Below the pieces are notes generated by a model. The model saw only the letters and a list, made by a program, of their open reading frames with translations. It was not told where the DNA came from and made no database searches. From contig OX377202.1 in NCBI GenBank assembly GCA_947396885.1, positions 26,651,407-26,715,406 on the forward strand: DNA of 64,000 bases, written 5' to 3'. The position numbers and the translations under genes were made by a program. Origin of the DNA: Heligmosomoides polygyrus polygyrus. Its lineage: Eukaryota; Nematoda; Chromadorea; Rhabditida; Heligmosomidae. Positions 11,051 to 22,200 of the stretch are shown in pieces (position 1 is the first letter of the stretch; every line of letters starts with the position of its first letter).

Positions 11051-12169
11051 CTATATAAATAAATTTATATACTCAAGAGGCTCGCAGTTGTCGATAGCGG
11101 CTACGGGATCAGATATTTAAGTTTTCGCTCTAGGTCTTGGAAAGCTCTGTACGCTTGATCCATTTGCGTGTTTTATTGAAAAGGTTAACGGTAGCTACTG
11201 AATTCATTCGATGCTGGAATTTTTGAAGCCACCGGGTTGGATAGGGACAAATTGTCGGACAGAGCAAAACGCTCGTAGGATGACCCATTCGCGCTAGCTG
11301 TAACGGTAGTGTTTATGCCCTCAAATGTCCTGGTATTCGTGACTTTCTAAAGTGCATTTAGAGTTTCAAGACTTTGGTCTGGTGGTCTGCGCAGGGAATC
11401 GAGAGATCTCAATTAATGCACCTACTAGTTGCGACTCTGGCACAGCTCTAAATGAGTAATTTTGATAAAAAGTCCTGTCCACCTATGGCCTTATTCGTCA
11501 TCCATTTGTCCAGTCAACTAAGTGACTTTTTCGCCGATCTTGTCATATGCCAGAGTGGTCCACTAGGTTTGAGGGGTAGCGAGAACGTTAAGGTTATTGT
11601 TGAACACATCGACGACCGCTCAGCAAATCGCGTCCCCCCCCCCCCCCCGAATCTCGTGGAGCGCGATATTCCAAATGAAACTCACTCTTAATGGGTTTTT
11701 AAAATTTCAAAAAAGGGGATTTCAAATAAAGCTTCCACTCCAAGGGATAGCCGCATACTGGAGAAACCCAGAAGAGGTTCGAGAGCAGAACGTAGAAGAT
11801 GTATTCGCTGGTATGGGAAAGTCTGCAAAGGAAAAGGGCACACTTTCGCCGCGAATCGTGCAAAGAAGGTGACCAAACGATGAAGCAAGTATTTGAAATA
11901 TTTTTATCCAGATTGTTTCCAAACTTTCACAAGAGATAAGACCAGTTATTTTGGGCATGACCATTTTTGTAGAATGTGAGTAGCTGTTTGGGAACAAATC
12001 GGCTTTGTAAAGCATGAATAGTGTGTAGTGTTGACTATTTGTTTTTATCAATACTTAAAAGCGAATGACGCCCGGACTATAGTGCAGTAGCACTGCTAGG
12101 ATCCAACACATCTAATGAACCACCATAAACCATGAAAAAGCGAGAAATAGACCGGCGCTTCTCCACAAC
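11051..12169. other. No gene recognised
   Basis: Overlapping frames at 11452-12051 on both strands have no family features. A poly-C run of about 16 sits near 11640. Confidence 0.4.
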
Positions 12170-12375
12170 AATATGGGCACGAGGTAGCGCAGTCCGAGAG
12201 GCACCAGCTGTCTCGTACACTCTTATAAAGGATTCTTCGTCGGATTCCCGCCCAGGCCAACCCAGCCTTCCATCCCTCCGGAGTCGACAACATTGATACC
12301 GGACTTTCTTGAGAAGGATTAAACACTGACCTGTCCTGTCCATCCACTGAACACCACATCTCATTGCATAGGCCG
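12170..12375 (+). repeat. SINE, 5' two thirds
   Basis: Head GAGGTAGCGCAGTCCGAGAG, then CCCAGGCCAACCCAGCCTTCC and the AAACACTGACCTG block. The conserved tail is missing. Confidence 0.8.
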
Positions 12376-12597
12376 TTGTGCGTTATAGGCATAGGCCGTT
12401 GTGCGTAATAATATGCGTTTAAATGTCCTCCACGACATATCGTATATATATATATATAATTATTTATTTATTACATGGAAATCCATGTTAGCTAACATGT
12501 TCTGTACCTGCAAAGAACAAATAAACCAGAAGCGGTGAAGAAATGCTAAGAGAGGAAAGTAACATTCTAAACATATAAAACTCATCATTTTCAATAG
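12376..12597. other. AT-rich spacer with short TA microsatellite
   Basis: Contains a TATATATATATA run near 12445 and a TTATTTATTTATT stretch; no gene. Confidence 0.5.
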
Positions 12598-13250
12598 TGC
12601 TTGTCCCGCTTGGTGGCGGGGTCCGCTCTTCTGGTCTGGTGACGCCACTTCTCCCGATCAAACGCTTGGTCGGGATGGACACCAGCTAACTTCATGTCCA
12701 TATGCAACGTATCTAGCCAACGTTGTTTCGGGCGTCCTCTGGGCCGTTTTCCAGGGACCTCAAGATTCAGGCCAATCTTACACACGGCGTCGTCGTTAGC
12801 GCGAAGGACGTGACCATACTATCGTAGACCTGCTTCGCGCAACTTGTCCGATATCGGGACGACACCGAACCTTTGTCGCATGGTTTCATTGCGAACGCGG
12901 TCCAATCGCGTTACTCCAGCTCCACCTTAGCATTTTCGTCTCCATTACACTGAGACGGCTTTCAATTTCCTTCGTCACGGGCCAGCACTCAGCACCGTAC
13001 GTCGCTACTGGGCGGACGACTGCTCTATACACCTTTGACTTGAGGTACTCAGGTATTGTCTTGTCGCAAAGCACCCCAGTCAACGAACGCCATTTGGACC
13101 AGGCTGCACTCCCACGTGCGTTCACCTCCAACTTTAGACTGCCATCCGACGTGACTGTTGATCCAAGATACTTGAAAGATGTAACTCGTGAGAGGTCAGT
13201 ACCATTGATCTCAATGGATCCATGCTCATTCACATCCGTCGTCAAGTATT
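12598..13250 (-). mobile_element. 3' end of an RTE-type non-LTR retrotransposon
   Basis: Minus-strand frames give the C-terminal part of an endonuclease/reverse transcriptase polyprotein. The first block includes FKYLGSTVTSDGSLKLEVNA and YRAVVRPVATYGAECWPVTK (about 13190-12960). The second carries GKRPRGRPKQRWLDTLHMDM and ends DPATKRDKH near 12595. The two blocks are in different frames, so there is at least one frameshift. The palm-domain catalytic motif is absent, so this is a 5'-truncated, dead insertion. Confidence 0.85.
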
Positions 13251-13300
13251 CCGTCTTTTTGACGACGGAAGTGAATGAGCATGGATTAAATCAATGGTAC
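13199..13300. repeat. Inverted duplication inside the retrotransposon fragment
   Basis: The stretch 13199-13245 recurs inverted at 13259-13300 with small differences, giving a hairpin of about 42 bp at the 5' truncation point of the element. Such twin-priming-like inversions are known for non-LTR elements; that cause is inferred here. Confidence 0.75.
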
Positions 13301-13414
13301 TGTTTCCAAGGGCCAAGTACGCATTAGGAGTCCCATCAGGAGAGAATTTGAATTTGTGGTGCTTGCCGAAGATGAGTTGATGACGCCGACGTTTATCACT
13401 TCTTATGGTGAAGT

Positions 13415-13675
13415 TGTGGGGCGTGGTAGCGCAGACGGAGAAGGCGCTGACCGTAGCATGCTCCCAATCCAGGTTATTGGTTGGAATATCCGTCGTAAAG
13501 CAACGAAAATTTTCATCCCTTCGTGGTCGGCGTAGTGGTGCCGTGAATGTCTGGGAAGGATGGGCAGGTATTCGCACTATATAGTCGATATACGCGTTCC
13601 AATTGCTTAAACAATAGCAGTAGAATGCGTGGTGCATCGTACGAGGGACTGATTAGCATCGTCTTTTGCAATTTT
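13415..13675 (+). repeat. SINE, diverged
   Basis: Head GTGGTAGCGCAGACGGAGAAG, central TGTCTGGGAAGGAT and tail GTAGAATGCGTGGTGCATC are in order; the middle is shortened. Confidence 0.75.
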
Positions 13676-15112
13676 ACCTTCATGGTGAAAATGATCGCCC
13701 ATGGGCGGCTGAATGTCTCCTACACTCATGCTTGTCCACCCGTCTCCTCCACCTGTGGAGAACTCGGTCCATTTTTATACCACACCTGAGCCAGGCAGAT
13801 CGGGCACGTCATGTGGGAACTCGTCCGGGGTCGGCCAGTGATTGAGTTATGTGTGCGTACAGCCATTTCCGGTGCCCGATTAGTTGAGTTGTCACGTTAA
13901 CGTGGGCGTGTGTAACCCCTCGTCAACCGCATTGTTCTGCTTCGCTGTGCGTCAGACTGTTCTGCCTGTGTTGCGGTGCTTGAACTACCTCCACCACCTC
14001 TTAAGAAGCATCATAGATGACGCTCTTCTTACGAAGCATCTCCTTCTCACTGCCTTCCTGAATTGCCTCAAATTAGTCATCGTTTCTCCCTGCTGAAGTC
14101 CTTAAACCACATGATCACTCACGTTGTTCATGTCGCCCTTGAGCGGCACACTTCTTCCTTTCGGCCCTACTGCTTCGTGATGCAGAAAAAAATCTTGACT
14201 AGCTACTACATCCACTACAAAGAACGACCCATTGTTGCGGTACTGTGTCACTCTTGCGCTCTGTAGTGCAAATTTATCGCATATCTGATCCAGCACCGAT
14301 GACCAAAAGGCTTGTTTACCCATAGAGTCTTGTAAACGGTGCCAGCGCGTGTGGAAGTGGAAGAATCACCTTTTCGAAACCAAAATAAAAGGATCAAGAG
14401 GAGAACGAGAATCAGAAGACGTATTCGTGTCCAGATCTAGCCAAAGTCGCCTCCGCACCATTTGGAAGTAATATGTGCCACGCATCCTCAACAATTTTAT
14501 AAAGTGATTTTTCTTTTTACTCTTTTCTTCAGAATTGATGAACATTTCGATAAATTATAATGGTAACCTATTGTGTGATGCGCAACAATTTCGGTGCCTG
14601 CTTTGTCTGCACGATAAATTGAGGGTTGCCAATGGACAGGGTGTCTGTGCTTGTTTCTTTTAAGACAGACACAACATGACAGACACACACGTCTGCCACC
14701 AGTTCGTCGATCTCGACGCAATGAACAGTCCATGCAAGTTTGAACCAGAAGGTGTGCATCAGATCAGCCTATCCTGCCAGTCGCGCCACATATGCATTTC
14801 CTCTGTCCTTAGAAGTGCAGTGGTCCGAACAAGGAGCACGAACACGATTGAGTGTTCTTTGCTGCATCACTGAACGACTACTGTTCAGCGGTTCAAAAAC
14901 ATGTTTTTTGCGCTTTTTTACTGTATTCACACCTGAGCCATCCTCACGTTTCCAATAAGGATAGGGCTACTGAAAAATAAAGGTCGGCGTTAGTCAAGGT
15001 CTTTGTGAGCTGCGCCACGCACTCTACTACAAGGCGTCCATTTGGGCCCATTTGAGGGTGTATTTGACTTCTATAATTCAAAGGTCGAAAAGTTTGGTTG
15101 ATGCTTTGACCA
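13676..15112. other. No gene recognised
   Basis: Several short frames (60-80 codons) on both strands without splice context. A small SINE-tail-like match (GCGCCACGCACTCTACTAC) lies near 15014. Confidence 0.4.
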
Positions 15113-15280
15113 GGGCCCGGATTCATCAACGAATTATAGCAATTTAACGGAGAAAATACGGCCGAAATTCCTGACAGCGCGGCGAAATGTTTTACCATCT
15201 GTCTCGATAAGTCGCGCTATCAGGGATTTCGCCGGTATTTTCTCCGTTCAGTTGTCGTAAGTGTTGAAGAATCTGGCCCT
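15113..15280. mobile_element. MITE with GGGCC(C)GGATTCATCAA termini
   Basis: Inverted arms of about 60 bp, imperfect. They share GGGCC.GATTC.TCAA at the ends and AACGGAGAAAATAC inside. It belongs to the same family as 37197-37335. No coding capacity. Confidence 0.7.
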
Positions 15281-16642
15281 AGGACTGCATGGTATAGTCG
15301 ACCGCTTCTCGGATTTGTCTGTGCATGTGGCTATGCATGTCCATAAATAATTTGTCGATTCGGAATTCTAGCGTGGAGTATGATGTCTTCACGGTATTAA
15401 CATATCAGCTGTGAATGGCCTTCGATGTTCTTATCAGATAACCCATGTCAGCCTATCGTCAGAAATACTGTCAGAGACAACTGAAATGGTGGAGAGGTAC
15501 GCTCGGCTTTCTCAAAATCGAATAGATTATAGTGCGGTTGGCATAGTTGACATGTGCTAGTCGAGCCTGTCCTAAGCGCTTCCTTGATATTCCTCCCCTA
15601 GGCCGTTCACTCCTTCTTCGGTAGCCGAGCCTTGGGTCCGTTAAGGTTTGGTTGTTTTTACGTAGCTCCTTCATTCGACCACATTTTCACTTCTTTCTGA
15701 GGTTACACAGTTTCTCGTCTACAGTGTCAGCGAAAATGTCGACTTGCTCACGAACGCATGGCAGAGAGCAGTTGCACGGCTGAAAAATGGAGTGGCGATG
15801 TGAAGTCGTTTTTCGGGATGGGAATGGACGGTCGGAGACGCAGAATGTCCAGCTGTGTCGTCAGAGCGCAGGCGTTCAGACACGGAAGAATTCCACGGAA
15901 GCGTTCCGTGAGAGCCTTTTCTTTCTAGAGATTTCTAGGGCTTGGAAGTATAGTAACAGCGTCTCCTTCATTTCTGCTTGATCACTTCCACAGTGAAGTT
16001 GCTTAGGTTGCAATAACCCGTTCTAATCGGATGGAAATTGTATTGTTAGGAGTAGAAAAAGGCTGACATCTTCTTGCTTCAGAAGGTAGTTGCGCTAAAA
16101 GGAACCTATTCGGACTTTTATTTTGAATAAGCCACATGTGTAGACGTGCCATAGTCGGATACGTCAGACGAGAAGTAAGTTAGGGCGGAACACGTAATTG
16201 CAGCTATCTAATTGCAGGCAGAAATTTAGACAAGGATGAGAAGAAACAAAATGGGAAAAACTGAAGATAAAACGCAGGAAAAAGGTGAAGGATAGAACTC
16301 TAAGACACCCCAGAGTGCGAGATCTTCCACGCAAGCGAGCATAATTCCTACCACGAAAAAGTTTTTTGAAAGGAAGGGCAACAATGCCATGAAGTAGCAT
16401 CATGAAAAAGGATTAGGACCTCACCGCGAATTCGGCGAATTCTTTTTCCTCCTTCGGCTTTATTTTCCCGTCGAGCTGATCACATGTAAACGTGCAACTA
16501 CTCTCACCGTTCTGTTATATTTTTCTGGACTTACTGGTCATTCCTAGTGCTGAAGATCTTCCGTCCCTTTGGTTTCGATAAATTGTACCGAAGTTGTTGG
16601 AGAAGCGTAACTCACCGGCTTGCCCCTCGGTTATGCACAACT
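15281..16642. other. No gene recognised
   Basis: Short frames only (up to 79 codons). No recognisable repeats or splice pairs were noticed. Confidence 0.4.
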
Positions 16643-16757
16643 GATTATTGCATAGGCCAAATACACATCCAGATTATTCTTTCGATACACTGGATGCGTG
16701 GCGCATCTGCAGTACGATTGACTAACGCCATCCGTTGTTATTTATCCCATTTTTTAT
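16643..16757 (+). repeat. SINE fragment, 3' half
   Basis: ATTGCATAGGCCAAATACAC, then GGATGCGTGGCGCATC and GATTGACTAACGCC, as in other copies. Confidence 0.75.
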
Positions 16758-16871
16758 AAACAACAATGATAGGAATAGCCATCACTGTCCTGCGAGGAAC
16801 CATACCTTCAGTCCGGAGTGCAAGTGTTGTGTAAAAAAAGCTACTGAGGACCAAGCGAATAAAAAAAATCC

Positions 16872-16935
16872 TCCCATGGCATGGCAGAAGTAGAATGCGT
16901 GGCGTATCCCAAGGAGATTGATAGCATCGACATGC
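16872..16935 (+). repeat. SINE fragment, 3' tail
   Basis: CAGAAGTAGAATGCGTGGCG and the following ATCCCAAGG block; the rest is missing. Confidence 0.7.
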
Positions 16936-17469
16936 CTCCTTCACCTTGCAATGCCTAATCGTATGAGCGGCACAGTTGGCTCACACTATGGCAAGCTCGT
17001 GTTACTGTCATTCTCACCCTTCTGTTATATCGGGAAAGTAACCACTTTGTGGACAACTGGGCTGGAAGCTGATTTAGGTGCGGTGGAAAAGTAATGTCAG
17101 CACTAAGACTTCAATTAAACTCTCTTGGAGTTCCGGTGTAGATGTGGCAACCGTTCTATACCTAACGATGCTCATTCATACTTCAAACGGTCTGCTGTTG
17201 CTTTAATTGAGAAGCTCTACTGGTTATCCTGATGCTGAAAATCTTAGAGCGAACGGCGCGCAGGTCCATCGGCCATGTAACACTATAATAGGGATCTTAA
17301 AGTTTTGAATAAAGTTGATTACTTATAGCCCTTGCTCGGAAGTAGAGCCAGCTTCTGCGAAGGTTTTCTCGAACAGGTCTCTATCGTTTATCGATTTCGG
17401 TCATGGAACTTGGCGTTCTCATTCTCACTTTCTTATTCATATGCAACAAATGATTTCATAACCAACTTT
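16936..17469. other. No gene recognised
   Basis: AT-rich spacer without frames over 60 codons. Confidence 0.4.
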
Positions 17470-17705
17470 GTGGGCGTGTGGTAACCCCTCGGAAGCAGTT
17501 TCTCGAGGCACCCAATTCCAGGTTCGCGTTTCGGACTTCCCGCCCAAGCTAGCCAAGTCGTCCACCTTTCTGGGGTTTGTGCCAGGTTTGTCTGGGAAGG
17601 CTAAATACGCATTCAAATCGACTTCACGACATTCCGTAGAAGTAAGATGCGTGGCGCATCTCACAAAAGAATTGATTGACGCTGTCCTTTGTCCTTATCC
17701 CCATA
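17470..17705 (+). repeat. SINE with internal deletion
   Basis: Head GGGCGTGTGGTAACCCCTCG (diverged), GTTTGTCTGGGAAGGCTAAA joined directly to ACGCATTCAAATCGACTTC, and a full tail. The block normally between these (rest of the GACTTGTTCATCGGC section) is deleted. Confidence 0.8.
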
Positions 17706-17771
17706 ACAAACCTTGCAGGCACAACAGAATAAGCTAGTGATCGCATGCGAATGAACTATAAAACCTGAAGC

Positions 17772-17823
17772 CGCAAATGTGTAATGGTAACTTTATTTAT
17801 AAAGTTGCCATTACACATTTGCG
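17772..17823. repeat. Long hairpin at the edge of a tRNA-like repeat
   Basis: Arms 17772-17796 and 17799-17823 are complementary over 25 bp with one mismatch and a 2-nt loop. The right arm runs straight into the flank of the tRNA-like repeat. Confidence 0.85.
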
Positions 17824-17835
17824 TTCGATCAAACG

Positions 17836-17909
17836 GCGCCGGTGGTGTAATGGCGTAGAGCATTCTCGCCCGGTCAGAGGGAGGTGCGGGTTCGAGTCCC
17901 GCCTGGCGC
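17836..17909 (+). repeat. tRNA-like body, copy 1 (dispersed repeat, not a canonical tRNA gene)
   Basis: A 74-nt sequence with pairing 7-bp acceptor arms (GCGCCGG with CTGGCGC), a D-arm-like TGGTGTAATGGCGTAGAGC and a perfect T arm (GCGGG, TTCGAGT, CCCGC). The anticodon arm pairs imperfectly and the loop (CCGGTCA) lacks the near-universal U33, so normal decoding is doubtful. It is flanked by GCGTTCGATCAAA on the left and GTTTTGATCGCAACA on the right, which are imperfect inverted repeats. The closest relatives in form are Asp- or Gly-type tRNAs. Five other copies in the window make it a repeat rather than a single gene. Confidence 0.7.
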
Positions 17910-17934
17910 TAGAAGTTTTGATCGCAACAAAACA

Positions 17935-18114
17935 TCGTTGTGACAGCTTACAACCTCGATGCCAGCCAACTGAGGGTTAAAGAAACTGATTTGAATTGTT
18001 TCTATCAAGACCATGAGCTTAACTGGTCCCATGCTGATATCAGCGGCCAGCTCATCCCGGATACGGGTGGGTGCTGATCGGTCTCACGAGGTGTGGATGT
18101 TGCGTTCGATCAAA
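17935..18114 (+). repeat. Linker module of the tRNA-like repeat
   Basis: The block from ACAGCTTACAACCTCGATG to GTTGCGTTCGATCAAA recurs at 47093-47263 and in part at 37106-37196 (inverted) and 47895-47960. Its CATGCTGATATCAGC core is palindromic. It always adjoins a tRNA-like body or its flank, except the partial copy at 47.9 kb. Confidence 0.7.
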
Positions 18115-18188
18115 GCGCCGGTGGTGTAATGGCGTAGAGCATTCCCGCCCGGTCAGAGGGAGGTGCGGGTTCGAGTCCCGCCTGGCGC
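18115..18188 (+). repeat. tRNA-like body, copy 2
   Basis: Identical to copy 1 except for T to C in the anticodon stem (CATTCCCGCC), in direct orientation 279 bp downstream. It is followed by the same GTTTTGATCGCAACAAAACATCG flank. The sequence AACTTTATTTATAAAG occurs at both outer ends of the pair (about 17789 and 18223). Confidence 0.7.
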
Positions 18189-18239
18189 TAGAAGTTTTGA
18201 TCGCAACAAAACATCGTTGTGACAACTTTATTTATAAAG

Positions 18240-18934
18240 GGTTTGAAAAAAGAATAATTTGATTTTGGTTTTGGTTTTCTTTCGGGCACTTACTGGGAAC
18301 TAGTTCCCCTACCTGATCGAAAATCAGACGCCGAAATTCGCATAGTGTTCGCCCATCGACTCAGATTTCAGCTCATCTACGCCTTTCTGGCCCAGGGCTC
18401 AGCGAACGATCTCCATAGCCGCGCTTAGCTGGAGGGCCGGGTGCTCGGCCTGCCATTGCCACAGAGTCGTGAATTTGCGATTTATGAACTGCTGGCTCGG
18501 TGCCAAGCCGGTGTCAACCAGGGCTTCACACACACATTAATGCGGGCGGTACTAGGCACGCGAAGCGAGCCGGGCCGGCTAGCCAGCCCGCCCGGTCCGT
18601 TGGGCTGCGTCTGCGCGATCTCCTCACGTCCGTCGCCCACACTCCGCGTTTGTTTCCTCAACGAAGATCGTTGCTCGATCGATAAACCGATTTTTATTGA
18701 TTCCGCGGCTTAGTGGCATATTCTTGCGCTCGGGAACTCCTCTCTTTCGCTTCTCCCCAGGCTGTGAGGGGAAATTCTCGATCGCATACGTCCCATTTAC
18801 AAAGGGAAGAGTTCCTCTGGCTGGGTCAGAAGGTTGAAGGCATTTATTTGTTCATTGCAATTTTCCTCTAGCGTATGCCAGTTGGTCCATCCCAGCCTGC
18901 TACAACTTAGCAGGAGATCTATCAAATGCGCTCT
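18240..18934. other. GC-rich stretch, no gene assigned
   Basis: CpG-rich sequence at about 18420-18680 is open on both strands. A minus-strand stretch ending at a GTAAGT donor (about 18298) is open for about 25 codons but lacks a good acceptor. Confidence 0.35.
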
Positions 18935-19270
18935 TCAATCTAACAATCCCTTTTCTCTGATCAATAAATCGATAACGAACATGATGCAGCCTAGTCGTTC
19001 CACCACCACAAAACGACGAAGGGATGAGTGGTGCAGGAAGTGCGTTTTTTCCGCCGCGGCGATTGTTCGTGTTCCGCGCACGTGAACGGCACGATCGTTG
19101 ACATCCTGCGCATTCGGCGTGTCCTTCACAGAGCGATCACTCGAAAATGCCACCGAATCAATACAGCCGATCGATTTCGATCGCGAGACGGTCTCTGTGA
19201 CTTCTTGTTGATGAAACCCGTGTGTCCGCGTTGGATTTCTTCGCATCAGCTGCTCCGACGACCGACCCGA
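18935..19270 (-). CDS. Candidate exon (last of the minus-strand chain)
   Basis: From acceptor GTTGTCGCCGCAG the frame is open for 111 codons to a stop at 18935. It includes FHQQEVTETVSRSKSIG and DTPNAQDVNDRAVHVRG. An AATAAA lies about 87 nt past the stop (18843-18848). The last 25 codons are AT-rich, so a donor inside the frame is also possible. Phase in is 0, fitting the exon at 20669-20745. Confidence 0.4.
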   Translation of the reverse strand, partial: SGRSSEQLMRRNPTRTHGFHQQEVTETVSRSKSIGCIDSVAFSSDRSVKDTPNAQDVNDRAVHVRGTRTIAAAEKTHFLHHSSLRRFVVVERLGCIMFVIDLLIREKGLLD

Positions 19271-22200
19271 CTGCGGCGACAACGAAGGCGCTGCTTGCTT
19301 CGCGTCGCTTTTAGCGCTCGGGTTCTTATTTGAAAGCAGATCTTTTCCTGTTCGCTATTCCAGACCCATGTATACTTAGTCAAAGTTTGTTGAGTTTATT
19401 GCTATAAAGAGTGTGAACTATTGTTCCTAATACAGTGAACAGTCGATCGCTTGTTCTTCCCAAGGCTTCTTCTGTTCAGCGTTCCAGGGTTTAAACCGCC
19501 AAAAATCCAATTGGATCGATCCAACTTCTGTTGACTAGAAAAGTGTTGGCTAGACGTTGCTTTGTTCAAACAATGAATATTTAACAAGCAGATTAAAAAT
19601 TAATTGTGCGGTCGCACCGAGGAGACGCCTAGTACGGAGGAATGTGAACGCTTATTGAGCTGACAATGGAGTGCAAATCTCGTCATCATCCAATCCTTGG
19701 GATGCGCTGCGCACTCTTCTTCTACGTGCATTCATTCCTTAGATGGATGGTGGTTGGCAGGCGAAGCCAATAGAGGGATCATGTTTTGTCGTGAGGCGCT
19801 GTCTAGCGTGCAATTGAGTTGAGGCTCTTGGTTCGGATTTCCCACCCAGACCATCATACCTTCCTTCCCTCCGGGGTCGGTGAGTATGTGTACCAGATAG
19901 GTTCGAAAGGATAAAACACTGCATTGTTCATCACCTGGCCACCGCAAGTCATTGCATAGACCTAATGAGTGTTCAAATTCCCTCCACAAAATTCTGCAGA
20001 AGTTGAATGCGAGGCGCATCCCAGAAGGAATTGACTAAGGCCGTCCTTTATCCTCCATCATTTGTTATACTTTTATCGATGCGATTAGACTTAGATGCGC
20101 CATGCATTTTATTTTCTGCAGCTGCCGTGGAAGCGCTTTGAACACCTACATATCCAGCTTAAGAGTGGTTTATGGTGGCTAGTTTTATCCTTCTCATATA
20201 AGTCTGGAATGAGTCCACCCATATCAGAGGGTAGAAAACCTGTGTTTCTTCTTATATGCAGCACTTGCTGACGCATTTGTCTTAAGGTTGTTATGAGCTA
20301 CATTTATTTATTTATATTATTTATTTATAGTAACGTACGCGTGAATGTGTAGTGAAACAACAACGAACAGATAGCATCCAGCCGGTTGTAAACATCCAGG
20401 GCACTGAACTATGTAATTAAAAAACGAGTAATGAGGTTAATGAGAGAACGCTTAATGGGGTCGAGCTCATCAAGCAGTAGATAGAACAAAACAGCAACTG
20501 AGCTCCGAGCAGGAATAACGCCCGCACATACATGAACCTTTCAATCATACAACTTCACCGTCACATTTATCCCAAAGAAGCCACCCCAGCCTGTTCCTTG
20601 GCTTTCTTTAGCTGCCTCACCGTAATGATGTTGAACTAAATCAGGCTTCTGTAATATGAGCTACTTACCGCCGTCCAAAACTTACATGAATAGGTTGGTT
20701 TTTGAAAGGCGAGTTCATCGTATTGAAATATTGGTCGGTGTATATCTAAGAAGGATTTGCGCTACTAATTCACCCAATTCTACTTCCCACTTCGGCGAGA
20801 TTGACGACTTTTTCAGTCTAGACGAAGAAACGAGCCTAAACTTGACTGACCACTACCCAGATGGCATCAGACTGTTTTACTAGGTTGTAAGGAAAGCATC
20901 CCACCACTTGTGCAATTTTTTCAAATTTATTTCTCTCGTTCCATGCATGCAAAAACTAACGAACATATGCATCATTGTTGTCTGCAACGTATTGCCATTT
21001 GTCAGGTAACCCTGTAGATCCCGCTTCTCTAGAACTCCCAGGTTTGGACGAAAAAACTCTGCGATGCACTTTTCAAGTTGCTCCCTGTCGTCAAATTGTT
21101 TCTCGTTCAAATGGTTCGACAACGAAAGAAATAGATAGTGGAGGTATGACGAATATAACGACAATACTGGCAAATATAGGTCATAGGACGGGCCATATGC
21201 TCGTTATTGGGAGAAGGCTCCAGAAAACTTTTTAAAATTTGGAGAAGCACCAGAGTGGCGGGAAACTTCCCTTACAACCTAGTACTCAGTAAGGGATGCA
21301 CGGGTAGAGGTTTAGGTGAGCGTTCCAACCACGCATTGCACTCCTAGGTGATATCGTGGTAGAAATTTGAAATGCTATTAGGTTTGTTCAGAAACTTAGG
21401 ATAATGGTAAAAGGCGTTACTCAGTTCCTTTTGGGATGCGCCATGCGTTCTACTTTTACGGGATGCCGTATAGGCGATTTGAATGCGTAATTGGCCAGTG
21501 CATGACTTGGCCAAATACTGTCAGCCCAGCTGGACAAGTGTTTTATCCACATAAATTTTAACACCGCTTCGCCGACCTCGGGGGGATAGGAGGGTCGGTT
21601 GCCCTGGGCGGGGAATCCGAACGGAGAATCTAGAATCAGCTCATCATGATAGCATCTTCTCCATAAGCGATACCAGGCCCCTTGTTCAGCAACATAATTA
21701 TTCATTGGTTCATGGATGCGCGGTGGGAGAAGGATGCGGGCATTCAGTTGAGATTCCGCACGGGCCACCCAAGATTTTTATCCGTCCTGTGTCTGTGGAT
21801 TGGTCTCAGACATGTATGGGAAGACAAAAGGACACTGATCTGTTCATCGACAGGCCACCACAGGTCGTTGTATAGGAGAAGTCGCTCTAAAGTCTCCACG
21901 ATAACCTGCAGAAGTAGGATGCCTGGCGCATCCGCGGTAGATATGCATTCTTCCGTTCTTTGTCCCTGTTCATCCTTCATTTTGGTCTGCCTTTCCGTGA
22001 GCTGTCCTGTTGAACGGGTGAAAACACGCTGTCGAAGTTGGCAGAGGCAGATTCAGTGGGACTGAGTCATTGTGTCTCCGTTCTGCTGGTTCCTAGCGAT
22101 TTTGTCTCCCCTTGTCTTCATTCCAAGCCGTTTCCTGTGAAGCTTAGTTTGCGCGGTAGATTAGGCTCCAATGGGAATCGTACCGCAAAGCACAGCAGCG

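Noticed and set aside
17836..18188. Two functional tRNA genes
   Set aside because: The acceptor and T arms are good, but the anticodon arm is mismatched, U33 is missing, and at least four more decayed copies with the same flanks exist.
20656..20883. Plus-strand 75-codon frame starting with ATG
   Set aside because: Antisense to a minus-strand candidate exon with strong acceptor and donor, and it ends at a mariner terminus.
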